Assembly (NCBI GenBank): GCA_945902075.1
Contig: CAMDMA010000009.1
Location: 34,601-98,600 of the forward strand
From: Candidatus Kuenenia stuttgartensis
GTDB taxonomy: Bacteria > Planctomycetota > Phycisphaerae > Phycisphaerales > SM1A02
DNA length: 64,000 nucleotides
Direction: 5' to 3'
The position numbers and the translations under genes were made by a program. Shown here piece by piece: positions 25,366-33,720 of this stretch. Within the stretch, counting starts at the first letter, position 1. The number at the start of each line of letters is the position of its first letter. Below the pieces are notes generated by a model, which ran no database searches, was not told the DNA's origin, and saw nothing but the letters and a program-made list of their open reading frames with translations.

Positions 25366-25558
25366 AGCGGGAAGCCGAGAATATAGCCGATCACGTCACG
25401 CAAAGGTGCCTCGATGGCCGCAGTCGCGAGGAAAGCGGTTTCGCAAAAACTCGTTATCCTGCCGCCCCCTTGCCGACAACGGTCGCGCAAGGCTGCGCGG
25501 TCGGACGACCAGGGCGGAGGATCCCGCATCGCTGTTCGCGCATCTTTGCAGAGTCGAG

Positions 25559-25611
25559 AGATACGTATCTTTTGTCCTAGTCATTTTCCTAGTGGAGTTT
25601 GAAGACTCCAC
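25559..25611 (+). promoter_or_regulatory. Palindrome and leader hairpin upstream of hppA
   Basis: A perfect 12-bp palindrome AGATACGTATCT (25559-25570) is followed by a hairpin GTGGAGT-TTGAAG-ACTCCAC (25592-25611) that ends 20 bp before the hppA start codon. The hairpin would lie in the 5' leader just before the Shine-Dalgarno GGAAG. Regulatory meaning is unproven. Confidence 0.3.
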
Positions 25612-25631
25612 GCAGTTGGAAGACAGCCAAT

Positions 25632-28127
25632 ATGCAGACTGCCTTCACGCGCACGGGCCGGGCGATGGTTGCCCTGATCCCCGTCTTCGTAGCTTCCGCG
25701 GCATTCGCCGGCGAAGCAGATCTCAAACTCCCCGCCATCAAAGACGTCACCTTCGGAGGTGCCCTCACGGGGTGGAACCTCATGATGGGTGGGCTCGCGA
25801 TCGCCGTGCTCGGGGCGCTCTTCGGTTTTGTGCAGTACAAGCAGACGGTCAGTCTGCCAGCGCATAAGTCGATGCTTGCTGTTTCCAACATCATTTGGGA
25901 GACATGCAAGAGTTACATGTGGCAGCAAGGCAAGTACCTCGCGGTGCTCTGGATCTTGATTGCTGGCGCGATCCTCTTTTACTTCGGCTATCTCGAGCAC
26001 AAGAGCGCGCGCGACCTCGCAGTGATTCTCGCAAGCTCCGTCCTCGGCATTCTCGGTAGCTACGGAGTGTCTTGGTTCGGCATTCGCATCAATACGCAAG
26101 CCAACTCGCGCACAGCATTCGCGTCGCTGCGCGGTTACCCACTGCCCGTACTCAGCATTCCGCTGAAGTCGGGAATGTCGATCGGCATGCTGCTGGTGTC
26201 TGTCGAACTCTTCTTCATGATCTGCATTCTGATGTTCCTCCCGAAGGAGCTCGTCGGACCGTCGTTCATTGGCTTCGCGATCGGTGAGTCGCTCGGTGCA
26301 GCGGCACTCCGTATCTGCGGTGGCATCTTCACCAAGATCGCGGACATTGGTGCCGATCTCATGAAGATCGTCTTCAAGCTTCCAGAGGACGATCCAAAGA
26401 ACCCCGGCGTGATTGCGGACTGCACCGGCGACAACGCAGGTGACTCTGTCGGCCCAACTGCGGACGGATTTGAAACGTACGGCGTCACTGGCGTTGCGCT
26501 CATCGCCTTCCTCGCGCTCTCGCTTGGCGACGTCGGTGAGGCTGGCATCATGTGCGGCAAGCTGATCGTGTGGCTCTTTGCCATGCGCGCGCTCATGATT
26601 GTGACTTCTCTCGTTTCTTACTTCGTGAACGAAGCGATCTCAAAGGCGCGTTTCGGAAACCTCAAGGACTTCCACGAAGAAGCGCCACTCACCTGGCTTG
26701 TCTGGATCACTTCGGTGCTGTCGATCGCTGTGACCTTCGTCGCAAGTAAGGTGCTTCTTGGTGACATCACTTACAACGGTGTGGCTCTTCCGTCACTCTG
26801 GTGGGCACTCAGCGTGATCATCAGCTGCGGCACCATCGCGGGCGCACTTATTCCGGAGTTCACGAAGGTCTTCACTTCGACAAACTCTGGGCACGTGAAG
26901 GAAGTCGTCAACGCGTCCAAGCAAGGTGGCGCGTCGCTCAACATTCTCTCCGGTTTCGTCGCAGGTAACTACTCCGCGTTCTGGAAGGGCCTCGTCATCG
27001 CCGGACTGATGGCGCTCGGCTGGCGCTTCTCGATGGACGAAGGCGTCAAGGCGATCATGCCGACGATGTACTCCTTCGCGGGTCCGATCTTCGCGTTCGG
27101 TCTCATTGCCTTCGGCTTCCTCGGAATGGGTCCAGTGACCATCGCCGTCGACAGCTTCGGTCCGGTGACGGACAATGCGCAGTCGGTGTACGAACTTTCC
27201 CGCATCGAGAGCCTCCCGAACATCCGCGAGGAACTCAAGCGTGACTTCAACATCGACCCTGACTTCGAGAGTGCGAAGTACACGCTTGAGAAGGGCGATG
27301 GCGCAGGCAACACCTTTAAGGCAACTGCCAAGCCAGTGCTCATCGGAACTGCCGTCGTCGGTGCAACCACCATGGTGTTTGGCATCATTCTTGCGCTCAT
27401 CAAGAGTCGCGCGGAAGGTGGCGCGGACGCTACCGATGAGCAACTTGCAGCGGCTGCGACGGACGTTGTCGGTCGCCTCTCCATCGTGCAGCCTGAGGTC
27501 CTCCTTGGACTCCTTGTCGGTGGTGCAGTGATCTACTGGTTCACGGGCGCAGCGACGCAAGCTGTCGTCACCGGCGCGTACAGCGCAGTCGTCTTCATCA
27601 AGAAGAACATCAATCTCGACAAGGCTGAAGCGAGCATTGAAGACGCGAAGGAAGTCGTGAAGATCTGCACGATTTACGCGCAGAAGGGCATGACGAACAT
27701 CTTTATGGTCGTCTTCTTCTTCGCGCTTGGTCTGCCGTTCTTTGATCCGTTCTTCTTCATCGGTTACCTCATTGCGATGGCCTTCTTCGGCCTTTATCAA
27801 GCGTTCTTCATGGCGAACGCCGGTGGCGCGTGGGACAACGCAAAGAAGATCGTTGAAGTCGAAATGCGCGCGAAGGGGACTGAGCTTCACGCGGCGACCG
27901 TTGTGGGCGACACCGTCGGTGATCCTTTCAAGGACACCAGCTCGGTTGCGCTCAACCCCGTCATCAAGTTCACGACACTCTTCGGCCTCCTCGCCGTCGA
28001 GATCGCGATTGCGATGGGCGACAGCCCAGCCAAGATTTGGATCGCCATTGGTTGCTCGGCAATCGCGTGCTTCTTCGTGTGGCGCAGCTTCTACGGCATG
28101 CGCATTCCAGCAGACGCCAAAGACTAA
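25632..28127 (+). CDS. hppA: Membrane-bound ion-translocating pyrophosphatase (divergent clade)
   Basis: Couples PPi hydrolysis to H+ (or Na+) pumping. The 831-residue protein has an N-terminal signal-like segment and about sixteen membrane helices. The catalytic region GGIFTKIADIGADLM...PEDDPKNPGVIADCTGDNAGDS is intact for the DxxxD and DDPKNP parts, but is two residues shorter than the canonical DVGADLVGKVE...PEDDP and lacks the K-x-E glutamate. The position that distinguishes K+-dependent from independent enzymes holds a lysine (GNTFKA, K563), the K+-independent state. These traits recall the divergent, Na+-regulated H+-PPases described from Chlorobium. ATG 25632 follows GGAAG; a TTG at 25599 is less likely. 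Confidence 0.93.
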   Translation: MQTAFTRTGRAMVALIPVFVASAAFAGEADLKLPAIKDVTFGGALTGWNLMMGGLAIAVLGALFGFVQYKQTVSLPAHKSMLAVSNIIWETCKSYMWQQGKYLAVLWILIAGAILFYFGYLEHKSARDLAVILASSVLGILGSYGVSWFGIRINTQANSRTAFASLRGYPLPVLSIPLKSGMSIGMLLVSVELFFMICILMFLPKELVGPSFIGFAIGESLGAAALRICGGIFTKIADIGADLMKIVFKLPEDDPKNPGVIADCTGDNAGDSVGPTADGFETYGVTGVALIAFLALSLGDVGEAGIMCGKLIVWLFAMRALMIVTSLVSYFVNEAISKARFGNLKDFHEEAPLTWLVWITSVLSIAVTFVASKVLLGDITYNGVALPSLWWALSVIISCGTIAGALIPEFTKVFTSTNSGHVKEVVNASKQGGASLNILSGFVAGNYSAFWKGLVIAGLMALGWRFSMDEGVKAIMPTMYSFAGPIFAFGLIAFGFLGMGPVTIAVDSFGPVTDNAQSVYELSRIESLPNIREELKRDFNIDPDFESAKYTLEKGDGAGNTFKATAKPVLIGTAVVGATTMVFGIILALIKSRAEGGADATDEQLAAAATDVVGRLSIVQPEVLLGLLVGGAVIYWFTGAATQAVVTGAYSAVVFIKKNINLDKAEASIEDAKEVVKICTIYAQKGMTNIFMVVFFFALGLPFFDPFFFIGYLIAMAFFGLYQAFFMANAGGAWDNAKKIVEVEMRAKGTELHAATVVGDTVGDPFKDTSSVALNPVIKFTTLFGLLAVEIAIAMGDSPAKIWIAIGCSAIACFFVWRSFYGMRIPADAKD

Positions 28128-28150
28128 GTTTCTGCAACATGCAAACATCG

Positions 28151-28177
28151 CAGGCCGCCTGGAAGGGCGGCCTGTTT
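28151..28177 (+). terminator. Intrinsic terminator after hppA
   Basis: Perfect 9-bp stem CAGGCCGCC/GGCGGCCTG with loop TGGAAG followed by TTT, 23 bp after the hppA stop. Confidence 0.85.
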
Positions 28178-28243
28178 CATTGTCTGAAGAGAGATGTGAT
28201 GAACCGTACGAGTGCGCGAATTGCGCGGGCCGTCACAACTCGC

Positions 28244-28987
28244 TCACGGAAGTCGAAGATCAACACGCGCAGCGAGCTCAGCAAACTTCCGGCTTGGACA
28301 CGAAGTCGCATCAACGCGTCCGCCTGAAGGATGCAGAAATCCAAGCTTCCACGCGTGGAGTCCAAGCGTCCGCTCATCGACTTTCGTGGACGGAAGAAGG
28401 CGCGCACCCACGCCGTAGAGCGGGTCGCCGTCAACGGGAAACCCAAGATGCGCCATGTGAACGCGGATTTGGTGCAGACGACCGCTGCGGGGTACGCAGG
28501 CGACAAGGGTATGAGAAGTGCTTGTCGCCAGGACTTCGACATCGGTGACGGCAGGCTTGGCGCCGCGCGTGATGATGCTCACGAGGCGTGTGCCCTCTGC
28601 TGACGACACGCGACGCTCTTCGAGGTCAAGTTTGACAGTCTGTGTGCCAGCTTGCATGCGTCCTTTGACGATGGCGAGATATATCTTCTCGACGGTTCGC
28701 GCTTCAAACTGCGCCCGAACAGCGTCATAGGCCTCTGGATCAAGCGCAAACGCAACGCATCCGCTGGTCTGTCGGTCGAGGCGGTGAAGCAACCCGTAGT
28801 CGCGTCGTTCGCCGAGTTGGAGCAACTTTCCGCCGAAGCGCGCCACAAGCGCGTTCAGCAAACTGTCATCACGGTGTGACCGCCCAGGCTCCGTCACGAC
28901 TCCCGGCGCTTTGTTGGCAACGACGATTCGCGTGTCCTCATGCGCGATTTCGAGGCGGATGCGATTGTTTGGAGTGGGCTGGGACAC
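28244..28987 (-). CDS. RluA-family pseudouridine synthase
   Basis: Converts uridine to pseudouridine in RNA. The 247-residue catalytic domain has the active-site motif GLLHRLDRQTSGCVAFA (catalytic aspartate after HRL), KIYLAIVKG, and RLHQIRVHMAHLGFPVDGDPLYG. There is no N-terminal S4 domain, so it is shorter than RluD/RluC and closer to RluA or TruC in size. The target RNA cannot be named. Divergent from the aminotransferase gene, with 45 bp between the starts. Confidence 0.88.
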   Translation of the reverse strand: MSQPTPNNRIRLEIAHEDTRIVVANKAPGVVTEPGRSHRDDSLLNALVARFGGKLLQLGERRDYGLLHRLDRQTSGCVAFALDPEAYDAVRAQFEARTVEKIYLAIVKGRMQAGTQTVKLDLEERRVSSAEGTRLVSIITRGAKPAVTDVEVLATSTSHTLVACVPRSGRLHQIRVHMAHLGFPVDGDPLYGVGARLLPSTKVDERTLGLHAWKLGFLHPSGGRVDATSCPSRKFAELAARVDLRLP

Positions 28988-29032
28988 GCCTCCACTCTAC
29001 CCATCCGTGCGGCGGCGGGTACGATTGACTGT

Positions 29033-30244
29033 ATGCGTACCCTTGGAGTCAACTCACGTCTCAAGCCGTTTGGAGCGACCATCTTTGCCGAGATGACCGC
29101 GCTCGCCGTCAAGCACGGCGCTGTCAATCTTGGGCAGGGCGCGCCCGACTTCGATGGCCCAGATTTCGTCAAAGAAGCTGCGATCAAGGCCATTCGCGAT
29201 GGGCGCGGTCAATACGCACGCATGACGGGACTACCCGAACTCACCGCGGCGATTGCCGCGCGATTCGAGAAGACGAGTGGACTTTCATACGAAGCGGAAC
29301 GCGACGTGGTGGTGACCTGCGGCGCGACCGAGGCGATTCTCGACTGCATGCTTGCGTTGCTTGAACCGGGCGACGAGGTCATTCTCTTTGAGCCTTTCTA
29401 TGACTCCTACACCGCATCAGTGGCGATGGCTGGTGGAGTCGCGAAGGTGGTCACGCTTGAGGCACCTGAGTTCCGCATCGACGAACACGCCCTGCGCGCC
29501 GCGATTACACCGAAGACGCGGGTTATGCTGGTGAATTCGCCTCACAATCCAAGCGGACAGATTCTCAATGACGCTGAGCGCGCAGCGATTGTGCGCATTG
29601 CTACCGAGTTCGATCTGATCCTCATCAGCGACGAGGTCTATGAGGAGCTTTGGTACGAAACGAAGCACCGCACGCTTGCGACTGAACCCGGGATGCGCGA
29701 GCGCACCATTGTGCTTGGAAGTCTTGGAAAGGGTTTCTCGTTTACGGGTTGGAAGGTTGGATGGGCGATTGCGCCTGCCCCGCTCGCAGCCGCGGTTCGC
29801 TCCGCACATCAGTTCGCGTCATTTTGCGCGCCGACTCCATTGCAGGCTGCTGCTGCGACGGCACTCGCTGCGCCCGACTCGTACTTCGAGGGCTTCCGCG
29901 CGGAGTATCGTGGCCGCCGAGATCGCATGGTTCAGGGGCTCCGCGGATGTGGCTTTGATTGCGAGCTCCCTGCAGGGAGTTACTTCGCTCTCGCGAATCA
30001 TGCGAGCTTCGGGTTTGCTGACGACTTCGCGTTCTGCCGTCACCTCGTCGAGCACGGTGGCGTTGCGGCGATACCGCCAGGCGCGTTTTACCGCGACAAG
30101 TCCAAGGCCAAATCGCTCGTGCGCTTTGCATTCTGCAAGCGCGATAGCACTATTGACGCTGCGCTCGAGCGACTCTTGAAGTATCGCGCGCGATTCATGT
30201 CCGGCGAGTTCTCTGGAGGCCTCGCGCATGCCGCTTCCCTTTGA
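29033..30244 (+). CDS. Class I/II PLP-dependent aminotransferase
   Basis: 403 residues, fold-type I. The N-terminus INLGQGAPDFDGPDFV-like motif (VNLGQGAPDFDGP), SPHNPSGQI, ISDEVYEELWY, the PLP lysine in GSLGKGFSFTGWKVGW, and RFAFCKRD match the methionine/kynurenine/DapC-like subgroup (YbdL-type). It transfers amino groups to 2-oxo acids; likely keto acids of Met, Gln or Kyn, not fixed by sequence. ATG 29033 fits the family. Its 3' end overlaps the next gene by 17 bp, so the two are probably translated together. Confidence 0.88.
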   Translation: MRTLGVNSRLKPFGATIFAEMTALAVKHGAVNLGQGAPDFDGPDFVKEAAIKAIRDGRGQYARMTGLPELTAAIAARFEKTSGLSYEAERDVVVTCGATEAILDCMLALLEPGDEVILFEPFYDSYTASVAMAGGVAKVVTLEAPEFRIDEHALRAAITPKTRVMLVNSPHNPSGQILNDAERAAIVRIATEFDLILISDEVYEELWYETKHRTLATEPGMRERTIVLGSLGKGFSFTGWKVGWAIAPAPLAAAVRSAHQFASFCAPTPLQAAAATALAAPDSYFEGFRAEYRGRRDRMVQGLRGCGFDCELPAGSYFALANHASFGFADDFAFCRHLVEHGGVAAIPPGAFYRDKSKAKSLVRFAFCKRDSTIDAALERLLKYRARFMSGEFSGGLAHAASL

Positions 30245-31163
30245 GGGTCGCGAGGTATCCGCGTGGGTGACAGGGGCTCGAGCTGAGCGTGCGGTCCGTG
30301 TCCTTTCCGATCCACGCCTTCGCCCGACTCGCGTGGGAAGCGACGATCCTCGTGCGCGACGAATGCTCGCTGAATCGTTTCAGGCGGAACCCTTTGACGA
30401 TCTTCGCCAGCTGGCAGTTTCAACGCCCCAGGTGCTTTGGATCGACCGCGCAGAACCGCTCGGCGAGCGCGATCGAGAAGCACTCACCGCTGAAGACATC
30501 GCCATCGTCGCCGGCGCGTGCACGTTGCAGTTTTTACTCACGCTGCCGCAATGCGAAACGGCGCCCAGCTTTCGGCGCATGCGTGTTGGCCAGGCGCTGC
30601 TTGGAATCATGGAAGCGTTTGGCCGCGTCGAAGTCTTCCAAACGACCGTCGCCGTTGCTGACGAGTCCAGGCTCGCCGAGGGATTGCGCGTCGCAGCAGC
30701 ATCGGCGCTGGCGGTTCTTGGGCCCATTGATCAGGTCACAGCGTTGGGAGCGCGAGCCGGCACGCTCACGGCTTCACTCATTGGAGCGCGCGGGTTTGGC
30801 ACGCTTGCCGTTGGGTGCGGCGTCGATGCAGCGTCTTTTGCGATCGTTGGCGACGGGGGACTTGCAACAATTGCGTCGGGTCTTGTCGCGTGGCGACGCT
30901 GTGATGGAACTTGGGTTGAGGAGACTCAGCTTGAGAGTGACGGAGAAGAGCCAACCATCCAGACTATTCTCGAGGCAGAGCGCCCAGGCTCGCTCTCAGG
31001 CTTTGCAACTGCCCCGGACGAAACTTACCGACATATGCGGCTCCGGATTGCAGCGCTCGCAGATACGGTTCGGCTGTCCGCACGCACAGGGCACAGCGAA
31101 AGTGTAGAGGCCATGCTTCGAAGCTTTGGCGTCGATCCTGTTGATCTGCTGCCCCCCGAGTGA
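30228..31163 (+). CDS. Conserved hypothetical protein translationally coupled to the aminotransferase
   Basis: 311 residues, starting at the ATG 30228 inside the end of the aminotransferase gene. The sequence is Ala/Leu/Glu-rich, globular and without membrane segments: PQVLWIDRAEPLGERDREAL, QALLGIMEAFGRVEVFQTTVAVADESRL, RHMRLRIAALADTVRLSA. I recognise no family or catalytic motif. It ends ...VDLLPPE inside a 16-bp tandem repeat that supplies its stop codon. Coupling suggests a role connected with the aminotransferase, but this is only positional. Confidence 0.6.
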   Translation: MPLPFEGREVSAWVTGARAERAVRVLSDPRLRPTRVGSDDPRARRMLAESFQAEPFDDLRQLAVSTPQVLWIDRAEPLGERDREALTAEDIAIVAGACTLQFLLTLPQCETAPSFRRMRVGQALLGIMEAFGRVEVFQTTVAVADESRLAEGLRVAAASALAVLGPIDQVTALGARAGTLTASLIGARGFGTLAVGCGVDAASFAIVGDGGLATIASGLVAWRRCDGTWVEETQLESDGEEPTIQTILEAERPGSLSGFATAPDETYRHMRLRIAALADTVRLSARTGHSESVEAMLRSFGVDPVDLLPPE

Positions 31164-31205
31164 GACTGATGCCGAGTGAGACTGATGCCGAGTGAGACTG
31201 ATGCC
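31158..31205. repeat. 16-bp tandem repeat spanning a stop codon (3 copies)
   Basis: GAGTGAGACTGATGCC three times without mismatch. The first copy holds the last Glu codon and the TGA stop of the upstream gene. Confidence 0.92.
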
Positions 31206-31248
31206 GAAGGATTTTGACGCAAAGTAGGGAACGGACAAAGAGTCACAG

Positions 31249-31287
31249 CGCAAAAAGACATCCACGCATGCGAAGCATGCGTGGATG
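31249..31287 (-). terminator. Intrinsic terminator after rplU
   Basis: On the minus strand a perfect 13-bp stem (CATCCACGCATGC and its complement, 3-nt loop) is followed by TCTTTTTGCG, starting 18 bp after the rplU stop. Confidence 0.92.
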
Positions 31288-31304
31288 ATGCATAAATACA
31301 GAGG

Positions 31305-31628
31305 TCAAACGCCGATCGAAAGCACTTCGATACGCGTGTAGTGCTGGCGGTGGCCGATCGTCTTTCGGTAGCCCTTGCGGCGCTTGTATTTGCCGACGAG
31401 AACCTTTGGTCCATCCGCCTCGCCGAGCACCTTCGCGGTCACGGTTGCGCCAGCGAGATAGGGCATGCCGATCTTCGCAGCAGAGGTACCAGCGGTGTCG
31501 CCAATTGCGAGCACCCGATCAAAGGTGATCGTGGCGCCATCTTCGACATCATCGCGGAGGTCGATGTCAACAAGATCTCCTGCTTGAACCTTGATCTGAG
31601 TACCACTGTCTTCAATGATCGCGTACAT
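31305..31628 (-). CDS. rplU: 50S ribosomal protein L21
   Basis: 107 residues, standard length. It begins MYAIIEDSGTQIKVQAGD and contains the L21 signature KYKRRKGYRKTIGHRQHYT, with which the protein contacts 23S rRNA. Unlike most bacteria, rpmA (L27) does not follow: a strong terminator ends the transcript. It is divergent from the RNase P RNA gene and has a recognisable promoter and a leader hairpin. Confidence 0.98.
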   Translation of the reverse strand: MYAIIEDSGTQIKVQAGDLVDIDLRDDVEDGATITFDRVLAIGDTAGTSAAKIGMPYLAGATVTAKVLGEADGPKVLVGKYKRRKGYRKTIGHRQHYTRIEVLSIGV

Positions 31629-31648
31629 GGTCGTGTGCTCTTTCTTTG

Positions 31649-31667
31649 CCCAAGGCTCACCCTTGGG
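31649..31667 (-). promoter_or_regulatory. Leader hairpin of rplU
   Basis: CCCAAGG/CCTTGGG, a 7-bp stem with a 5-nt loop, 20 bp before the rplU start codon and just after the expected transcription start. Candidate autoregulatory or mRNA-stabilising element; not a match to a family I know. Confidence 0.35.
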
Positions 31668-31676
31668 GGAGGGGAA

Positions 31677-31704
31677 AGGATAGCAAAAGTCACAGAATCC
31701 TCAA
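31677..31704 (-). promoter_or_regulatory. Sigma-70-type promoter of rplU
   Basis: On the minus strand TTGAGG, 16-bp spacer, TATCCT. Predicted transcription starts about 45 bp upstream of the rplU start codon. Confidence 0.55.
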
Positions 31705-31721
31705 GTACCTTTGGCAAGGGA

Positions 31722-31749
31722 TTGGATTCTGATCTGCGATCGCTAGGAT
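31722..31749 (+). promoter_or_regulatory. Sigma-70-type promoter of rnpB
   Basis: TTGGAT, 16-bp spacer, TAGGAT. The -10 box ends 6 bp before the predicted first base of RNase P RNA, which supports both calls. Confidence 0.6.
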
Positions 31750-31755
31750 TCCTCC

Positions 31756-32130
<375 letters not shown>

Positions 32131-32140
32131 ATGCAGCACT

Positions 32141-32178
32141 GGGTGGCTTGCCCGAGAGGGCAGGCCACCCTCCGTTTT
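32141..32178 (+). terminator. Intrinsic terminator of rnpB
   Basis: 13-bp stem GGGTGGCTTGCCC/GGGCAGGCCACCC (one G-U pair) with a GAGA loop, then TCCGTTTT. Confidence 0.92.
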
Positions 32179-32332
32179 GGACACGATCTGTTGTGGTGGA
32201 CTTCCGTGAGTCCACGACATCTGCCCCTCCGCACGGTTACTTCACAAAGTTTCCCATTTTTTTGCTTGTCTTTGTCCCAGGAGTCGCAAAGATATCGCCT
32301 CACTCAGGAAGCCCGACAGAGTAGAAAACACT

Positions 32333-32465
32333 CCGCGGATCCGCGGGTCCCCGTTGGGCCAATTGCCTCGTGGAGCCCGTGGCCGTGAAGTCACTGTGGT
32401 GGGCACCTTGAATGAAAGCCTCGGCGAGTGCCGAGCAGGAGGTGCCGGAACTTTGACTTTTCCGG
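32333..32465 (+). other. Structured intergenic region upstream of the DUF2617 gene
   Basis: Within 350 bp lacking a gene are: a 14-bp palindrome CCGCGGATCCGCGG (32333-32346); GGCACCT/AGGTGCC (32402-32408 with 32440-32446) enclosing a perfect hairpin CTCGGC-GAGT-GCCGAG; and CCGGAA/TTCCGG (32445-32465), which competes with the outer stem for two bases. A GTGGACT/AGTCCAC hairpin is near 32195-32215. It could be a 5' leader or a small RNA; no known riboswitch consensus is seen. Confidence 0.3.
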
Positions 32466-32528
32466 TGCGCAAGGCGGATTTCGCTGCGGAAGCGGTGGCC
32501 CCTTGATGACAGCTCAACGAGAACCGCT

Positions 32529-33548
32529 ATGAACAGCAACGAGACCGGCAGTTCAGGAATGGACCACAGTCATAACTCACGACCAAACTCTGAAGGTGAG
32601 CGCTTGCCGCGCCCCTCCACAAGTGACGTGACGTCGGCGAGTGGTGTCAATTCGGCGCCACTAAACAGTCCCGCGTCTCGGAGCGCTTCAGGCTCAGGTC
32701 CCATCCAAAATCCCGGCCACAATTCGGGCCACAATTCGGGCCACAATTCGGGCCACAATTCGGGCCATGGGGCGAATCTCGGTTCAAGTCACGGCACCAA
32801 CCATGCGTCAGGCCACGCCTCAAGCCTTCAGAATTACCACATGTTGGCTTTCCGAAAGGCTCTTCATCCTGAGTTCTTTGGCATAGAAGGTCGTCAGCGC
32901 GTTCAGCATGGCGACTACGAAACAGAGGCTTGGATTTTCCGTGGCGGTCACAATCTTCGATTCCAACTCAATGGATTCTGTATAACCGAGGTTGTGGTCG
33001 AGCACATCGACCAGATTCCCGATCGTGGTCTGATCGCAGCGCTTCCCTGCGCCGGCGAACGCGACTTCGAAGAGAAGGTGGCGGAGAATCTCATCTACAT
33101 GACCACCATGCAGACCGAAACTCTGTCTGATCATCTCTACCTCGGTACGTACAAGGAGATGATGCAGCACGCGCGCGAGAATGACTCGCTGTTTGCAGCG
33201 TGGACGGATGCTGCGGGGAAGCCTAACTTGTCGCTCATCGATGTGCAGCACTTCCGAAGTGAGGTGCACATTCAGGGCTATCACTTGCGATCCGACTGCG
33301 GCCTTGTGCTCCGAACGCAGTCGATGGTGCAGATCGTCGCGCCGAAGGGCAATTCGGATAAGAAGTCCGACAAAAAACTAGACAGGAAGTCAGACAAGAA
33401 GTCGAGTGGATTGGGTGACCGGCCGACGACTTCGAGGTCTACCGCGAAATCAAGTGGTGCTCGAAGCAGCTCGACGAAATCTCACGCGGATAAAGCTCCT
33501 GCAAGCACTACAGACGACATCAAGCCTCGTGAGAGTGAAGGCCAGTGA
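32529..33548 (+). CDS. DUF2617-like protein with repetitive disordered tails
   Basis: 339 residues. Residues ~105-265 are globular: FRKALHPEFFGIEGR, GHNLRFQLNGFCITEVVVEH, YMTTMQTETLSDHLYLGTYKEM, VHIQGYHLRSDCGLVLRTQSM. This pattern matches planctomycete DUF2617 proteins as I recall them. The N-terminal ~100 residues are Ser/Gly/His-rich and contain four GHNS repeats, encoded by perfect 12-bp DNA repeats. The C-terminal ~70 residues are Lys/Ser/Asp-rich (KSDKK repeats) and probably disordered. Function is unknown. Confidence 0.72.
   Translation: MNSNETGSSGMDHSHNSRPNSEGERLPRPSTSDVTSASGVNSAPLNSPASRSASGSGPIQNPGHNSGHNSGHNSGHNSGHGANLGSSHGTNHASGHASSLQNYHMLAFRKALHPEFFGIEGRQRVQHGDYETEAWIFRGGHNLRFQLNGFCITEVVVEHIDQIPDRGLIAALPCAGERDFEEKVAENLIYMTTMQTETLSDHLYLGTYKEMMQHARENDSLFAAWTDAAGKPNLSLIDVQHFRSEVHIQGYHLRSDCGLVLRTQSMVQIVAPKGNSDKKSDKKLDRKSDKKSSGLGDRPTTSRSTAKSSGARSSSTKSHADKAPASTTDDIKPRESEGQ
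32715..32762. repeat. 12-bp tandem repeat inside a coding region (4 copies)
   Basis: GGCCACAATTCG four times perfectly; in frame it gives the GHNS repeat. Confidence 0.92.
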
Positions 33549-33589
33549 CCCGAACTGAGGTGATATGAAGCGTGGTCGGTGTTGCGAAG

Positions 33590-33640
33590 GCAAGCCGAAG
33601 CGAACGCAAGCCGAAGCGAACGCAAGCCGAAGCGAACGCA
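33590..33640. repeat. 16-bp tandem repeat (3 copies) between genes
   Basis: GCAAGCCGAAGCGAAC three times perfectly plus GCA, 42 bp after the DUF2617 gene. Confidence 0.92.
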
Positions 33641-33720
33641 GGGGGCGATTTGAATGCGGCCGAAATCGCTCAAGTCCATGCGGTGCGTCATGAACGTATT
33701 GATTCCTCGAACAGAACCTC

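Noticed and set aside
26793..28148. 451-codon minus-strand open frame antisense to the pyrophosphatase gene
   Set aside because: Entirely antisense to hppA, charged nonsense composition, a by-product of strong codon bias; no ribosome-binding site.
32333..32465. 6S RNA, tmRNA or SRP RNA
   Set aside because: None of the conserved blocks of these RNAs is present (no tag-peptide frame, no GGAA tetraloop SRP core, no long bulged 6S hairpin).
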